Shown here one piece after another: positions 20,271 through 28,825 of a stretch of DNA of 64,000 bases (positions are counted from its first letter, which is position 1; every line of letters begins with the position of its first letter). A program made the position numbers and the translations under genes. The stretch spans positions 17,458 through 81,457 of IMG/VR virus record IMGVR_UViG_3300042945_001299; one strand, 5' to 3'. This DNA is from a virus. Under the pieces are notes generated by a model. That model searched no databases, was not told the DNA's origin, and worked only from the letters and a program-made list of their open reading frames with translations.

Positions 20271-21206
20271 TCACTCGTTCGCAAGACGCTTGAAGTAGTC
20301 GAGGGCATCATCCTCGTCGTCCTCATTCGCCTTGGTCTTGGGCTTTGCTTCCCGACCAGGAGCCTTCGCTTCAGCAGTTGGGAACTTCGGGGTGAACTTC
20401 TTCTCCGAAGCATCCTCCTCTTCCTCTGAAATATCCATGTCCTCTGCCTTCTGAGACTGAGAACCATTGATGACCGATTGGAACTTGGTCTTGAGTTCTC
20501 CGTATGCCTTGAACTGATCGGGCTTCACGAAGTCAACAAGCGGGTATTCCTTGCGCCATAGAGCCTCAAGTGCCTTGTCATCTCCGTCGAGGAGAGGTGA
20601 CGATGCAGAGAACTCCGACTTGTCGTAGTTGCGGTATCCATCGACATTGCGAATCTTGATCTTGAAGTTCGCTCCCTGCCAGAAGTCGAACGGATTCACA
20701 GCATCCTCGTCCTTGTACTGAGGATTCATCTTGTCGTTGATCTTGTCGAAGATCTTCTTGCCATAGCGGTAGAGGAAGATCTTGCCATTGTTGGCAGGAT
20801 TCACGGGATCATCGATCACAAGGACATTGCTGATGTATGACAACTTGCGCTTGCGATCACGCGCAATGTTCTTGTCATCGTCGTTTCCGCTGTTCCACAA
20901 CTCGTTGTTTGCCTCGCAAACAGGACACTTCTGTCCGATTGTGGTGGGGCAGTTCTCAATGTACCAACCACCCTTCGACTGGAATCCGTGGCTGAAGACA
21001 CGAACCCAAGGGAGATCCTCGCTTGGAGGAGCGGGGAGGAAACGGATGACTGCGTACCCGTTGCCCGTCTTGTCAACCTCGGGCTGCCAGAGACGATCAT
21101 CCTTGTAGGAGTTCTCGCCTCCACCCTTCGTGACCTTCTCCAGTTCCTTGGCAATCTTGCCAAGGTTGTTCTTTGAACTCTTCTTGAAACTTGCGAAATC
21201 TGACAT
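20271..21206 (-). CDS. 32: single-stranded DNA-binding protein, T4 gp32 type
   Basis: Start set at ATG 21206 behind AAAAGGAGCAATACG, giving 311 aa, close to T4 gp32 (301 aa). The basic N-terminal B-domain (MSDFASFKKSSKNNLGKIAK) is the LAST-type cooperativity region. The core has the gp32 zinc site H-x12-C-x(n)-C-x2-C: FSHGFQSKGG ... IENCPTTIGQKCPVCEAN. The strand GYAVIRFLPAPPSEDLPW, followed by VRVF, is typical. The C-terminus is acidic (AEDMDISEEEEDASEKKF, NEDDEDDALDYFKRLANE), the A-domain that binds replication partners. It coats ssDNA in replication, recombination and repair. Driven by its own sigma70-like promoter inside gp33; the reading frame of gp33 ends just before it. Confidence 0.92.
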   Translation of the reverse strand: MSDFASFKKSSKNNLGKIAKELEKVTKGGGENSYKDDRLWQPEVDKTGNGYAVIRFLPAPPSEDLPWVRVFSHGFQSKGGWYIENCPTTIGQKCPVCEANNELWNSGNDDDKNIARDRKRKLSYISNVLVIDDPVNPANNGKIFLYRYGKKIFDKINDKMNPQYKDEDAVNPFDFWQGANFKIKIRNVDGYRNYDKSEFSASSPLLDGDDKALEALWRKEYPLVDFVKPDQFKAYGELKTKFQSVINGSQSQKAEDMDISEEEEDASEKKFTPKFPTAEAKAPGREAKPKTKANEDDEDDALDYFKRLANE

Positions 21207-21253
21207 CGTATTGCTCCTTTTGCTAGGTGTACTGAGTATCTGACAATGTGCTG

Positions 21254-21281
21254 AGTATACAGCGTGTACGGCGTGTGTCAA
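21254..21281 (-). promoter_or_regulatory. sigma70-type early promoter for gp32
   Basis: Minus strand TTGACA (21281-21276), 16-bp spacer, TATACT (21259-21254), 48 nt before the gp32 start. It lies across the gp33 stop codon. Confidence 0.75.
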
Positions 21282-21493
21282 GCGAATGGCAGGGATTTCT
21301 TGCGTGGCAATAGATTCACCTGTCGTGCCTCGTTCTCAATGTTCTCAATGATGGGACGAGACAGGTGCTTTGCCACAAGCGAGGCATCAATCGAATGCTC
21401 CTCGCAGATCTCCAAAACAGCCTCCATATAGGAGATTTTTCTGTTGGAAACCATTCGTTCTATGAGGTTGGATATCTGTGCTGGGTCGATCAT
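21278..21493 (-). CDS. 33: late transcription co-activator, T4 gp33-like
   Basis: 71 aa, shorter than T4 gp33 (112 aa). SNLIERMVSNRKISYMEAVL and EICEEHSIDASLVAKHLSRP, then IIENIENEARQVNLLP align by eye with the T4 gp33 core (IIEKMVEEFGMSYLEAT..., ...IIEKIQSEAIDENLLRP), including the ERM/EKM, SY-EA and the final NLL. T4 gp33 bridges RNA polymerase and the gp45 clamp for late transcription. In T4 it is likewise near gp32, which supports the call. The late promoters of the window imply a gp55/gp33 pair. Start at ATG 21493, 7 nt after a -10 box, so the mRNA would have little or no leader. Confidence 0.75.
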   Translation of the reverse strand: MIDPAQISNLIERMVSNRKISYMEAVLEICEEHSIDASLVAKHLSRPIIENIENEARQVNLLPRKKSLPFA

Positions 21494-21500
21494 GATGAGG

Positions 21501-21527
21501 ATTATAGAGTATGTATCGTCATGTCAA
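21501..21527 (-). promoter_or_regulatory. sigma70-type early promoter for gp33
   Basis: Minus strand TTGACA (21527-21522), 15-bp spacer, TATAAT (21506-21501). Both boxes are perfect; the spacer is short. The transcript would start at about the ATG of gp33. Confidence 0.7.
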
Positions 21528-21531
21528 GGAG

Positions 21532-21539
21532 TATAAATA
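21532..21539 (+). promoter_or_regulatory. T4 late promoter TATAAATA
   Basis: Perfect T4 consensus TATAAATA, 33 nt before ATG 21573, back to back with the early promoter of gp33. It drives the adhesin operon 21573-28755. Confidence 0.85.
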
Positions 21540-21572
21540 GAAAGTACCACTGAATCAAAAAAGGAATCAAAG

Positions 21573-23192
21573 ATGGCTTACGATACGGACAACAATGTGA
21601 TAGTTCAGGGATTTTCTGGAGAGGCGGTAATTGCAACCGATTTCGTCTCCACAGAATCCAATCACTTCCAAGTCATGAAGATCGCATATGGAACCTCTGG
21701 CGTTACTGGAAGTGCCACCAGAGTCACCAGCACCACTCCGCTGCCAGTTTCGATTATAAACAACCCAACAGTGGTAGTTTCCAGCATACCGACAGTGACC
21801 GTGACGGGAACCGTGGCAATAAGCGGAACCTCTGGAGTCACAGCCACAGACCTAGACATTCGCTCACTCACCGCTGGAGACCCAACCCTAGGATTGGCAC
21901 CTGGTGCAGACTTCGTAAGAATCGTCGGTTACTCGGGCGGATGGGCAGTTGGAGTCACAGCAACTAATTTCGGAATCCGTGCATTGACTGCGGGGGATCC
22001 AACCACTGCGGGTGCAGCAGGACAGGATACCGTCAGAATCGTCGGGTACTCTGGTGGATGGCCCATTGGAGTCACGGCTACAGATCTGGACATTCGTTCC
22101 TTGACATATGGATCCGACAGCGTCTCTGTGTTGAACACAGTTTCAGTTATACCAACCTCAAATCCTTTTGCAGATACTGTTGGTTCTGGATTTCCAATAA
22201 GATTATTGAGATCCACTACATCTGCTACTCCACTTAATAATAATCTTATTGTTTCAACGCAGACCAGCACTAACGCCGAAGACACCGTCCGTGTCGTTGG
22301 TCTCTCTGGTGCATGGCCTGTTTCTGTATTCTCCCATGGTCTAACAAACATCAACAACTACGACACCAAGTTGCCGTTCAATGTGGACAGCACTGGTGCG
22401 TTGTTCGTGAACCTTGCAAGCGGATCCATCTCCGTGACAGCCGATGTTGGAAGCCTCAACATAGGTAATGTCACCATCAGCGGAATCTCCCTTGGATATC
22501 CCAATGCACTTTCCAAGACGGTCTCCATCGTCGGCTACACTGGCGCGGACACGATACCAGTAGCAGTCACTGGATCGGTTTCCCTGCTCGGTCAAGGTCT
22601 TACCTATCTCAGCGAGATATCCACATCCAACAGAAGGGTTCTTGGAGCATCGGGAGACTACATCGGCATCACTGGAGATGTCCGTGACAAGATAAATCTG
22701 ATGACATTTTCTTCAAGTTCATTGCTGACACTAGATGTTAATGGTCCACAAATCAATACAAATATAGCAAATCTTGCCACAAATATCGCAGCAGTAAGAG
22801 CAATTATAGATACATCCCAAACATCGACGGGTGTCCCACCAATTGTTTCCAATGCCAGTGGAGAGAGCCTTGTAAAGGTCGATGTCAAGAGGATATCACA
22901 GCCAGATGGAGTGACCTCTGGAACCATATCTGTTTCAACAGCCGGTGCTAATCAAATACCGGGAACATTTGTTGTGAAGAGTGGAGTTCACCTCAAGTCA
23001 AGGACGACCAATAGTGGAACAATCATAGTTGGAACAAATCAGACCGCAATGACACCATCATTTGCCGCAGCGGAAGCCCACGGGTTCCCACTCTATGCCG
23101 GTGATGAACTTTTCATAGAAACTGACAGCACCAGCAAAATGTTCTTCAGAGCAGACACGGCAGGAAACACCCTACACTACTTTGCGACCTAA
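21573..23192 (+). CDS. putative virion fibre or adhesin protein with 39-aa repeats
   Basis: 539 aa, rich in Ser, Thr, Gly and Val, with short strands throughout and no Cys; typical of a virion fibre or appendage. Residues about 88-205 hold three tandem 39-aa units: GVTATDLDIRSLTAGDPT, then DFVRIVGYSGGWAV; the second has GVTATNFGIRALTAGDPT and DTVRIVGYSGGW; the third GVTATDLDIRSLTYGSDS. A degenerate copy ends DTVRVVGLSGAWPVSV. The C-terminal domain (from about residue 420, IPGTFVVKSGVHLKSRTTNS ... MFFRADTAGNTLHYFAT) is a beta sandwich-like end seen in virion proteins. First gene of a late operon, followed by 3 bp then the next gene. Confidence 0.65.
   Translation: MAYDTDNNVIVQGFSGEAVIATDFVSTESNHFQVMKIAYGTSGVTGSATRVTSTTPLPVSIINNPTVVVSSIPTVTVTGTVAISGTSGVTATDLDIRSLTAGDPTLGLAPGADFVRIVGYSGGWAVGVTATNFGIRALTAGDPTTAGAAGQDTVRIVGYSGGWPIGVTATDLDIRSLTYGSDSVSVLNTVSVIPTSNPFADTVGSGFPIRLLRSTTSATPLNNNLIVSTQTSTNAEDTVRVVGLSGAWPVSVFSHGLTNINNYDTKLPFNVDSTGALFVNLASGSISVTADVGSLNIGNVTISGISLGYPNALSKTVSIVGYTGADTIPVAVTGSVSLLGQGLTYLSEISTSNRRVLGASGDYIGITGDVRDKINLMTFSSSSLLTLDVNGPQINTNIANLATNIAAVRAIIDTSQTSTGVPPIVSNASGESLVKVDVKRISQPDGVTSGTISVSTAGANQIPGTFVVKSGVHLKSRTTNSGTIIVGTNQTAMTPSFAAAEAHGFPLYAGDELFIETDSTSKMFFRADTAGNTLHYFAT
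21834..22184 (+). repeat. three tandem 117-bp coding repeats
   Basis: Units start at 21834, 21951 and 22068 with GGAGTCAC(A/G)GC, an exact 117-bp period. The copies are diverged at third positions, so the duplication is old or selected at the protein level. Confidence 0.85.
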
Positions 23193-23195
23193 CAC

Positions 23196-24512
23196 ATGCG
23201 TAGCGACTTCATAAACAAAAGACTGATCAACAGGAGAAGACAGACTCCCAATAGTCAACCCACACTTGTTGACGGTGAGATCATACTCATTCCATCATTC
23301 GATACATTCATATGGCACTCGTCTGTACCAGGCAATGACAGGTGGTCAAATGCATTGGGAGTCGATGAGCAGTCTCGGGCAAAATTCTCATCACAACTTC
23401 CGATAGGTCTTCTGAACCCATGGAATGATTACAATGACCAAGGTTCGGGTGGACTATTGCCACCACCAGGTAGTGGACCATCTACGACACTCGCGGTGCG
23501 AACTCCCACAAGAATCGTGATGGGTTTTGACTTGAGCGGTGTCCCAACGGCTGCGAACATCACGGAGGCAACATTGATGCTCACCGTGTCCAGTTCGGAG
23601 AACTGGGCTGATACTCCGCAACTGCGCTCATCGATAGAGCAACGAACAGCGCAATCTCCAAGGGTTGAATTCACCAAAGAAGGATCCTACTACCGCGTCA
23701 GCCCGATTCTCCCTCCACCAAAGACAAGAGAGGAGATGCTCGCTCGTCTGGAAAGAGATCTTGAAATCTATGCCTCGGGCGCACCCTCAAAAGATGATCC
23801 AAAGCCAGTGCAGCCAAGCACTCCACCAGGATTTACATTGGGTTTTCCTATAGAAATATATGATCCAGAGATTCCAGGAATCCTGTGGTGGGACGATGAA
23901 ACCGAAGTTGATGGTTGGTCTCCCGAAGGCTGGTACTTGCCATGCACAAGGCAGCAGGATAATGGGAATGTCCACCCAAAGTATCCAATAAGTCCAATAC
24001 TGATTCCATGCGAAAATGAGGTTCCCGACATATACAACGGAAGGTGTCCCGATTATGTCATCGAAGACTTGAATCGCTTTGGGGAAATCTACAGAGGAAA
24101 TGGGTCGAGATGGTGGTACAGAGACGCCAGGGGAAGATGGTGGTTCCTTGATGATTGGATTCATGGTGTAAACAACACATCAAACCCCGACAAATTTATA
24201 TTGCCAGTATGGATACCATATGTTCCTGGTCTTGGGGTTCCCATCGGAGGAAACGGTAGCCTTGGGGAATGGTTTCAGGATGAAACGCTTCAACCATTCT
24301 TAACTCCGTGGTGGCCAGAAGTTGTCAACGATGACATAGAATACTTTCCAGACGGAATATCACGACCCGCTCGGTGGAATCAAGATGATCCAGATTTCAG
24401 AAGGAATCCAGACCTGTGGTGGAAGAACTTCAGATATGCGCCACCAGGATTCGTGGCAAAACCAGACGCATATCCATGCCCACCCACAAGAACTCCACCA
24501 GAAATAGCATAA
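23196..24512 (+). CDS. putative virion protein with DNRLRE-like and Trp/Pro-rich regions
   Basis: 438 aa. Residues 90-130 (TRIVMGFDLSGVPTAANITE, ATLMLTVSSSE) match the opening of DNRLRE-type jelly-roll domains (FDLSGIP..A.I..A.L.L.V) found in cell-surface and adhesin proteins. The rest is unusually rich in Trp and Pro (GSRWWYRDARGRWWFLDDWI, TPWWPEVVNDDIEYFPDG), with Cys in two places, and has no recognised fold. A baseplate or fibre-associated protein, possibly binding carbohydrate, is likely from the context. It lies 3 bp after the upstream gene. Confidence 0.55.
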   Translation: MRSDFINKRLINRRRQTPNSQPTLVDGEIILIPSFDTFIWHSSVPGNDRWSNALGVDEQSRAKFSSQLPIGLLNPWNDYNDQGSGGLLPPPGSGPSTTLAVRTPTRIVMGFDLSGVPTAANITEATLMLTVSSSENWADTPQLRSSIEQRTAQSPRVEFTKEGSYYRVSPILPPPKTREEMLARLERDLEIYASGAPSKDDPKPVQPSTPPGFTLGFPIEIYDPEIPGILWWDDETEVDGWSPEGWYLPCTRQQDNGNVHPKYPISPILIPCENEVPDIYNGRCPDYVIEDLNRFGEIYRGNGSRWWYRDARGRWWFLDDWIHGVNNTSNPDKFILPVWIPYVPGLGVPIGGNGSLGEWFQDETLQPFLTPWWPEVVNDDIEYFPDGISRPARWNQDDPDFRRNPDLWWKNFRYAPPGFVAKPDAYPCPPTRTPPEIA

Positions 24513-24522
24513 GAGATTTAAT

Positions 24523-27500
24523 ATGTCATATATCGACGGAATTAATTTTCAAACAGTCTATCCAGTACCAAATCCACAGACTTCGTTTTATATTAGTCCA
24601 ACTGGCAACGATACTATTGGAAATGGAACAAGAGATAATCCATTCAGAACATTCACCAGAGCATATCGGGGTCTGACAGGTTGGAGAATTGCCAACGGGG
24701 GATCGACTGCTCATGGCTATCTCATAGCACTTGATGGAGTCTATGACTACACCAACCAAAAAAATCCATCTTCGGGAAGTGCTTTTGGAACTGTTGGACA
24801 GTGTACATTTCAGTCACAAGGAAGAGTTGGTTTGATGAATCCCGATATTCTTCAAAATGTAACACTGATGTCTGAAAACCCACTCGGTGCAAAAATAAAT
24901 TGCCTAATTAACTGCGAAAAAACAGGCACTCTGTTCCCAGGACAGAATGATCCGTATCAAACAGAACATCATGTTTATGAGGTGGATGCTCTTACAAACG
25001 ATACTAAAGTAGTATTCCTCAATGCATCACGCTCTAGTTCAGGCATTCCAGGCATTGGATCTATAAATATACCACAGGACATTATTTACGGTCAGTATGT
25101 CACACAACCTGGTGTCACGGCAGGTACACCCTCCAACCAAATTCAATTTTTTCCGCCACCAAGAAGAAACCCAATTGAAGCCGTAGTAACTTTTGCCGAT
25201 ACATCACAACTCCCAAAATTTGCGGCAAATGATACAAATGCATATCCAGCGATATACAAATATGCCCCACCAGAAGTCGAGGATCCTAATAATCCGTGGG
25301 AAGAGGCAAATTGGACGGCAAATGTAGCGCAATGGACTTGGAATCGATATGATAATAATCGTTTCGGATTGGGATTGACATATGATTTTGTTTCCATTGG
25401 GCCAGGTATAACAGGTGCAGTAGTTCGTCAACGAGACGAACTGCTTCCAGGTCCAAATGGAAACACATACTGGCTTCAGAATACAACCATTCCACCAAAA
25501 TTTTTGAAAGATATCTTGGTGGAAATGAATGATGATTTCCCCGGTATTTGTTGGGCAGATTCCTCCGTGGCTTTTGTGGGTGGAAACAGCAATGTTCATA
25601 TCACAAGAATTCTTAGTATGGATGCTGAAAATGGTAGGTTTACGGTGGAAAAACCCGCAACATGGTTTGGAGATGAAATCTGGTGGAATGGAATACAAAA
25701 TACACGGCCTGGTACAGTGGCTCACCCGACCAATACCATCGCATTCATCAACAGAAGATTCATAAACCGACCAAGTCAATACGCATTCGAAGACGGTAAA
25801 CTTTATGTAAAGCCTCCTACAGGTTTTGAAACCAGCAGTCCAAAAGTTTTTTCGTCTGAGACGAATATGCATGCATTTTTGATAAAACAACACAGCACTA
25901 GTGGTTCTATGGTTATTACCAATCCAGAAGGATCAAATAATGTAAACTTTACAAAAAATGTTAATGTGGTGGGTTTTTGTATGGTGGGTGCGAGACCAGC
26001 CATTGTTAATAATAACGCTTCCGTTGCTGAGAATTCCAAAGGACCAGTAAATGTAAAATTGAGTTGTAATCTTATCTCCGATACATTGAACGAGGCTTGT
26101 ATTCTTCTTGATGGCTATGGAAAAGTCGAAGCATCCAACAATTTGGGATTGAGGGGTGATGATCGCGCTTTTACAATATCAAGGCGCATGGATAACATGG
26201 GTCATCCTACCTGGCCTTTTAATCAACCAGCATTATTCTACAACAATATATCAATAAATCATAGGAGGGGTGCTGCACTTTACTTATCCAACTCCAAGGG
26301 AGTTAGAGCAATTGCAAACAAAGTGTACACTATTGGACGAGTGGCACATGGAGATGCTCTTGCGATTTATGAAAATTCAAGCGATGTTGAGGTGCGAGAC
26401 TGCTATTTTCACACACCAAGTCTTATTGGTTTGGCACTTAACTTTCTTGATGCTACACCAGGCTCTGTTCCATGCAAATTTATCAATAATATGGTTGCGC
26501 GGTCGGGATTCTCAAACGCCTTTAGAAATACAGATTCACCCACCGGCTTAATATGCAAAAATAATACATTTGGCATCAATAATACGGAAGGAAAACCCAA
26601 GGTTTACCAACTCAATGGACCGGCAGACTGGCTTTGGTGGGATACCACAAAATATATTTTCCGAAACAATGTTATGATGTATTTGTCGGATTGGATGGAT
26701 GTACAAACTGCATCACCGGCAAGTGGAAACTCATATAATGTGTTTGTTGGAAATTCTAGTGTCACTATGCCGCAGGAGTTCATTGATATTGCAAACAAAT
26801 TTCGTGGACCATCTGGTGAATTTTACACATATTTCTCGCACAATTATTTGAATAATGATGGATTACCAAATTGGCACAACAATATTGCTCCAAATTTATA
26901 TCAGCCAGATCGGGATGCCAACGGCGCGATAAAGTATCCATACGCAGAAACCAGCACATATCTAATCAACAATGATCCTTTGTATAGACCTAGAACTAAC
27001 AGCGAACTTGCAAGAATAAATTGGCCCCTACTAGCAGGATACCCACCAGCCCTTGAGGGTCAAACCTTCCCCACTCCGGAACAAGGGGAGATATTTTCAC
27101 TGATGAGAAATGCGGCGATCTATCCTAGATTATTTGTAGATTATGAAAATGGAGATTTTACGATCAAAGAGGGTATAACAGCGTGGGATGGGACACCAAT
27201 TCCAAGCGAAATTGGAACACGACTACCATATTCAATACCACCCATCACTGTTAATACAACAATTGAAGAACTTGAAAACAGATTGGCTGAATTTTGGATA
27301 CCAGCACCAGTGGATGGAATAATACCTAACCCACCACCGATTCCAAACCACCCCATAACCATAAATCTATCCACAACGGACTTGACCGAAAATGTCACTT
27401 GGATGACAAAGAATGGATTTGATGGGCATAGTGGGGATGGAATCTACCCAGATGACAATATTCTCAAAATACCAAACATAATGGGTAATATACCTTCATA

Positions 27501-28755
27501 TAGCAATCCCGAAAACAATGATGAGATCGGCCCATCCACTCAAGACGAGATCGACGGATCGTCTGGTGGTGGAGTATTCATCATATCGGAACAGTTTGCG
27601 AACAGGAACTACACCCTGCAAGAGACAGGCATTGGCTCAAGAAACGATTTGAATGTCACCACACAGGTCAAGGACTTCATGCAACTTGGCAAGGCAAATG
27701 CTGGTCAGACAATGAGCCTCATCATGCATGGTCAATGCGATCCTTCGGTGGAGCATGGAGAGTTCAAGACCATCTATGGAAACGACACCCCCGGGGTGCT
27801 TGATGAGTTCTACAAGAGCAATTCCTACATTGCTTTCAACAGCAAGGAAAGTCCATCTTCAGTAGCACCATTATCAACAACCGTAATATCCTTTAGAAAG
27901 CATCCACACCACCTGTATGTCAATGCAGATGCAGCCGCCTTTGATTTTGCCGCAATACAAGATTTTAGGTTTACCTCAAGTAGTGGAAATACTGCAACCA
28001 TATTGCTAAATGGGTCCTCTACCAGAACGGCGGCTATGAACAATTTCATAAGCACACTGGTTTCTTTGTCCGCTACTTCTGGAGTCACCCTCACGGTCAA
28101 TGAATATGGTGAAATAACCACAGCATCAAAAAGTTTACCTTCAGATCTCACAATACCAAATATTGTGTCTTGTACATCTCAATCATATTCTTTCTCTTAT
28201 AACAGCAGTTTAGGATTTGGTGGTTTTATTCTTTCAACCACGCTAAATCCCTCTGCTTTATTCAGCGGCATACTCAATGACAACCCATACTTCCATACTG
28301 GAAATCCGGCAAAGACAACATTGTGTGGTGGACCTGAGACATCTGGTGTTGGAAAACCCAAGATTAATCCAAATCAAAAAATGGCACTTCGCTTGAAGGT
28401 TCCTGCAAATGTCGGAACAAAGAACCTACTTGCTTTTAGAGTGAACTCATCGATAACTAAAAGATTGTTTGGAGGATCCAATAACCTTGACATAGCGGCT
28501 GGTTCATATATTCGCATAATTGGTTCTTCCTCAAATGATGGAATATACAAGGTTCTTTCTGTGCAGGATGGAATAGAATCGGACACTCCATCAAACACCA
28601 AATTTGGTGCTACCAATGGGACAGAGTATCAGTATCTTGAGTTGAGCAGAGACATAACACCAGAAAATCAAGATGAATTGACCTCAATAACAATTGAGAA
28701 TGTGTCTCATCTGCCGATACTCCACATAAAGTACAAGACTCTGGAGAATCCGTAA
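24523..28755 (+). CDS. large parallel beta-helix tailspike or adhesin, 1410 aa
   Basis: Residues about 20-50 (FYISPTGNDTIGNGTRDNPF) are the opening of right-handed beta-helix proteins of the pectate-lyase / DUF1565 type. The region to about 760 has Asn ladders and short strands (NVVGFCMVGARPAIVNNNAS, VKLSCNLISDTLNEACILLD, RAIANKVYTIGRVAHGDALA), consistent with a long beta helix that could be a polysaccharide lyase or hydrolase. From about 1010 comes a different unit (GGGVFIISEQFANRNYTLQE, GQTMSLIMHGQCDPSVEHGE), then beta-rich C-terminal domains. The first three quarters are AT-richer than the flanks (24523-27530), which suggests domain exchange. No catalytic residue can be named. Confidence 0.65.
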   Translation: MSYIDGINFQTVYPVPNPQTSFYISPTGNDTIGNGTRDNPFRTFTRAYRGLTGWRIANGGSTAHGYLIALDGVYDYTNQKNPSSGSAFGTVGQCTFQSQGRVGLMNPDILQNVTLMSENPLGAKINCLINCEKTGTLFPGQNDPYQTEHHVYEVDALTNDTKVVFLNASRSSSGIPGIGSINIPQDIIYGQYVTQPGVTAGTPSNQIQFFPPPRRNPIEAVVTFADTSQLPKFAANDTNAYPAIYKYAPPEVEDPNNPWEEANWTANVAQWTWNRYDNNRFGLGLTYDFVSIGPGITGAVVRQRDELLPGPNGNTYWLQNTTIPPKFLKDILVEMNDDFPGICWADSSVAFVGGNSNVHITRILSMDAENGRFTVEKPATWFGDEIWWNGIQNTRPGTVAHPTNTIAFINRRFINRPSQYAFEDGKLYVKPPTGFETSSPKVFSSETNMHAFLIKQHSTSGSMVITNPEGSNNVNFTKNVNVVGFCMVGARPAIVNNNASVAENSKGPVNVKLSCNLISDTLNEACILLDGYGKVEASNNLGLRGDDRAFTISRRMDNMGHPTWPFNQPALFYNNISINHRRGAALYLSNSKGVRAIANKVYTIGRVAHGDALAIYENSSDVEVRDCYFHTPSLIGLALNFLDATPGSVPCKFINNMVARSGFSNAFRNTDSPTGLICKNNTFGINNTEGKPKVYQLNGPADWLWWDTTKYIFRNNVMMYLSDWMDVQTASPASGNSYNVFVGNSSVTMPQEFIDIANKFRGPSGEFYTYFSHNYLNNDGLPNWHNNIAPNLYQPDRDANGAIKYPYAETSTYLINNDPLYRPRTNSELARINWPLLAGYPPALEGQTFPTPEQGEIFSLMRNAAIYPRLFVDYENGDFTIKEGITAWDGTPIPSEIGTRLPYSIPPITVNTTIEELENRLAEFWIPAPVDGIIPNPPPIPNHPITINLSTTDLTENVTWMTKNGFDGHSGDGIYPDDNILKIPNIMGNIPSYSNPENNDEIGPSTQDEIDGSSGGGVFIISEQFANRNYTLQETGIGSRNDLNVTTQVKDFMQLGKANAGQTMSLIMHGQCDPSVEHGEFKTIYGNDTPGVLDEFYKSNSYIAFNSKESPSSVAPLSTTVISFRKHPHHLYVNADAAAFDFAAIQDFRFTSSSGNTATILLNGSSTRTAAMNNFISTLVSLSATSGVTLTVNEYGEITTASKSLPSDLTIPNIVSCTSQSYSFSYNSSLGFGGFILSTTLNPSALFSGILNDNPYFHTGNPAKTTLCGGPETSGVGKPKINPNQKMALRLKVPANVGTKNLLAFRVNSSITKRLFGGSNNLDIAAGSYIRIIGSSSNDGIYKVLSVQDGIESDTPSNTKFGATNGTEYQYLELSRDITPENQDELTSITIENVSHLPILHIKYKTLENP

Positions 28756-28759
28756 AAGA

Positions 28760-28786
28760 AACAACCCCCATTTCTGGAGGTTGTCG
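28760..28786 (-). terminator. terminator between convergent fibre genes
   Basis: On the minus strand ACAACCTCC, loop AGAAATG, GGGGTTGT then TTCTTTTA. It mainly serves the minus-strand gene at 28826. Confidence 0.7.
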
Positions 28787-28825
28787 GCCAAGAGATGCTA
28801 TCTCAAGGGAATCTGTGAATATGTA

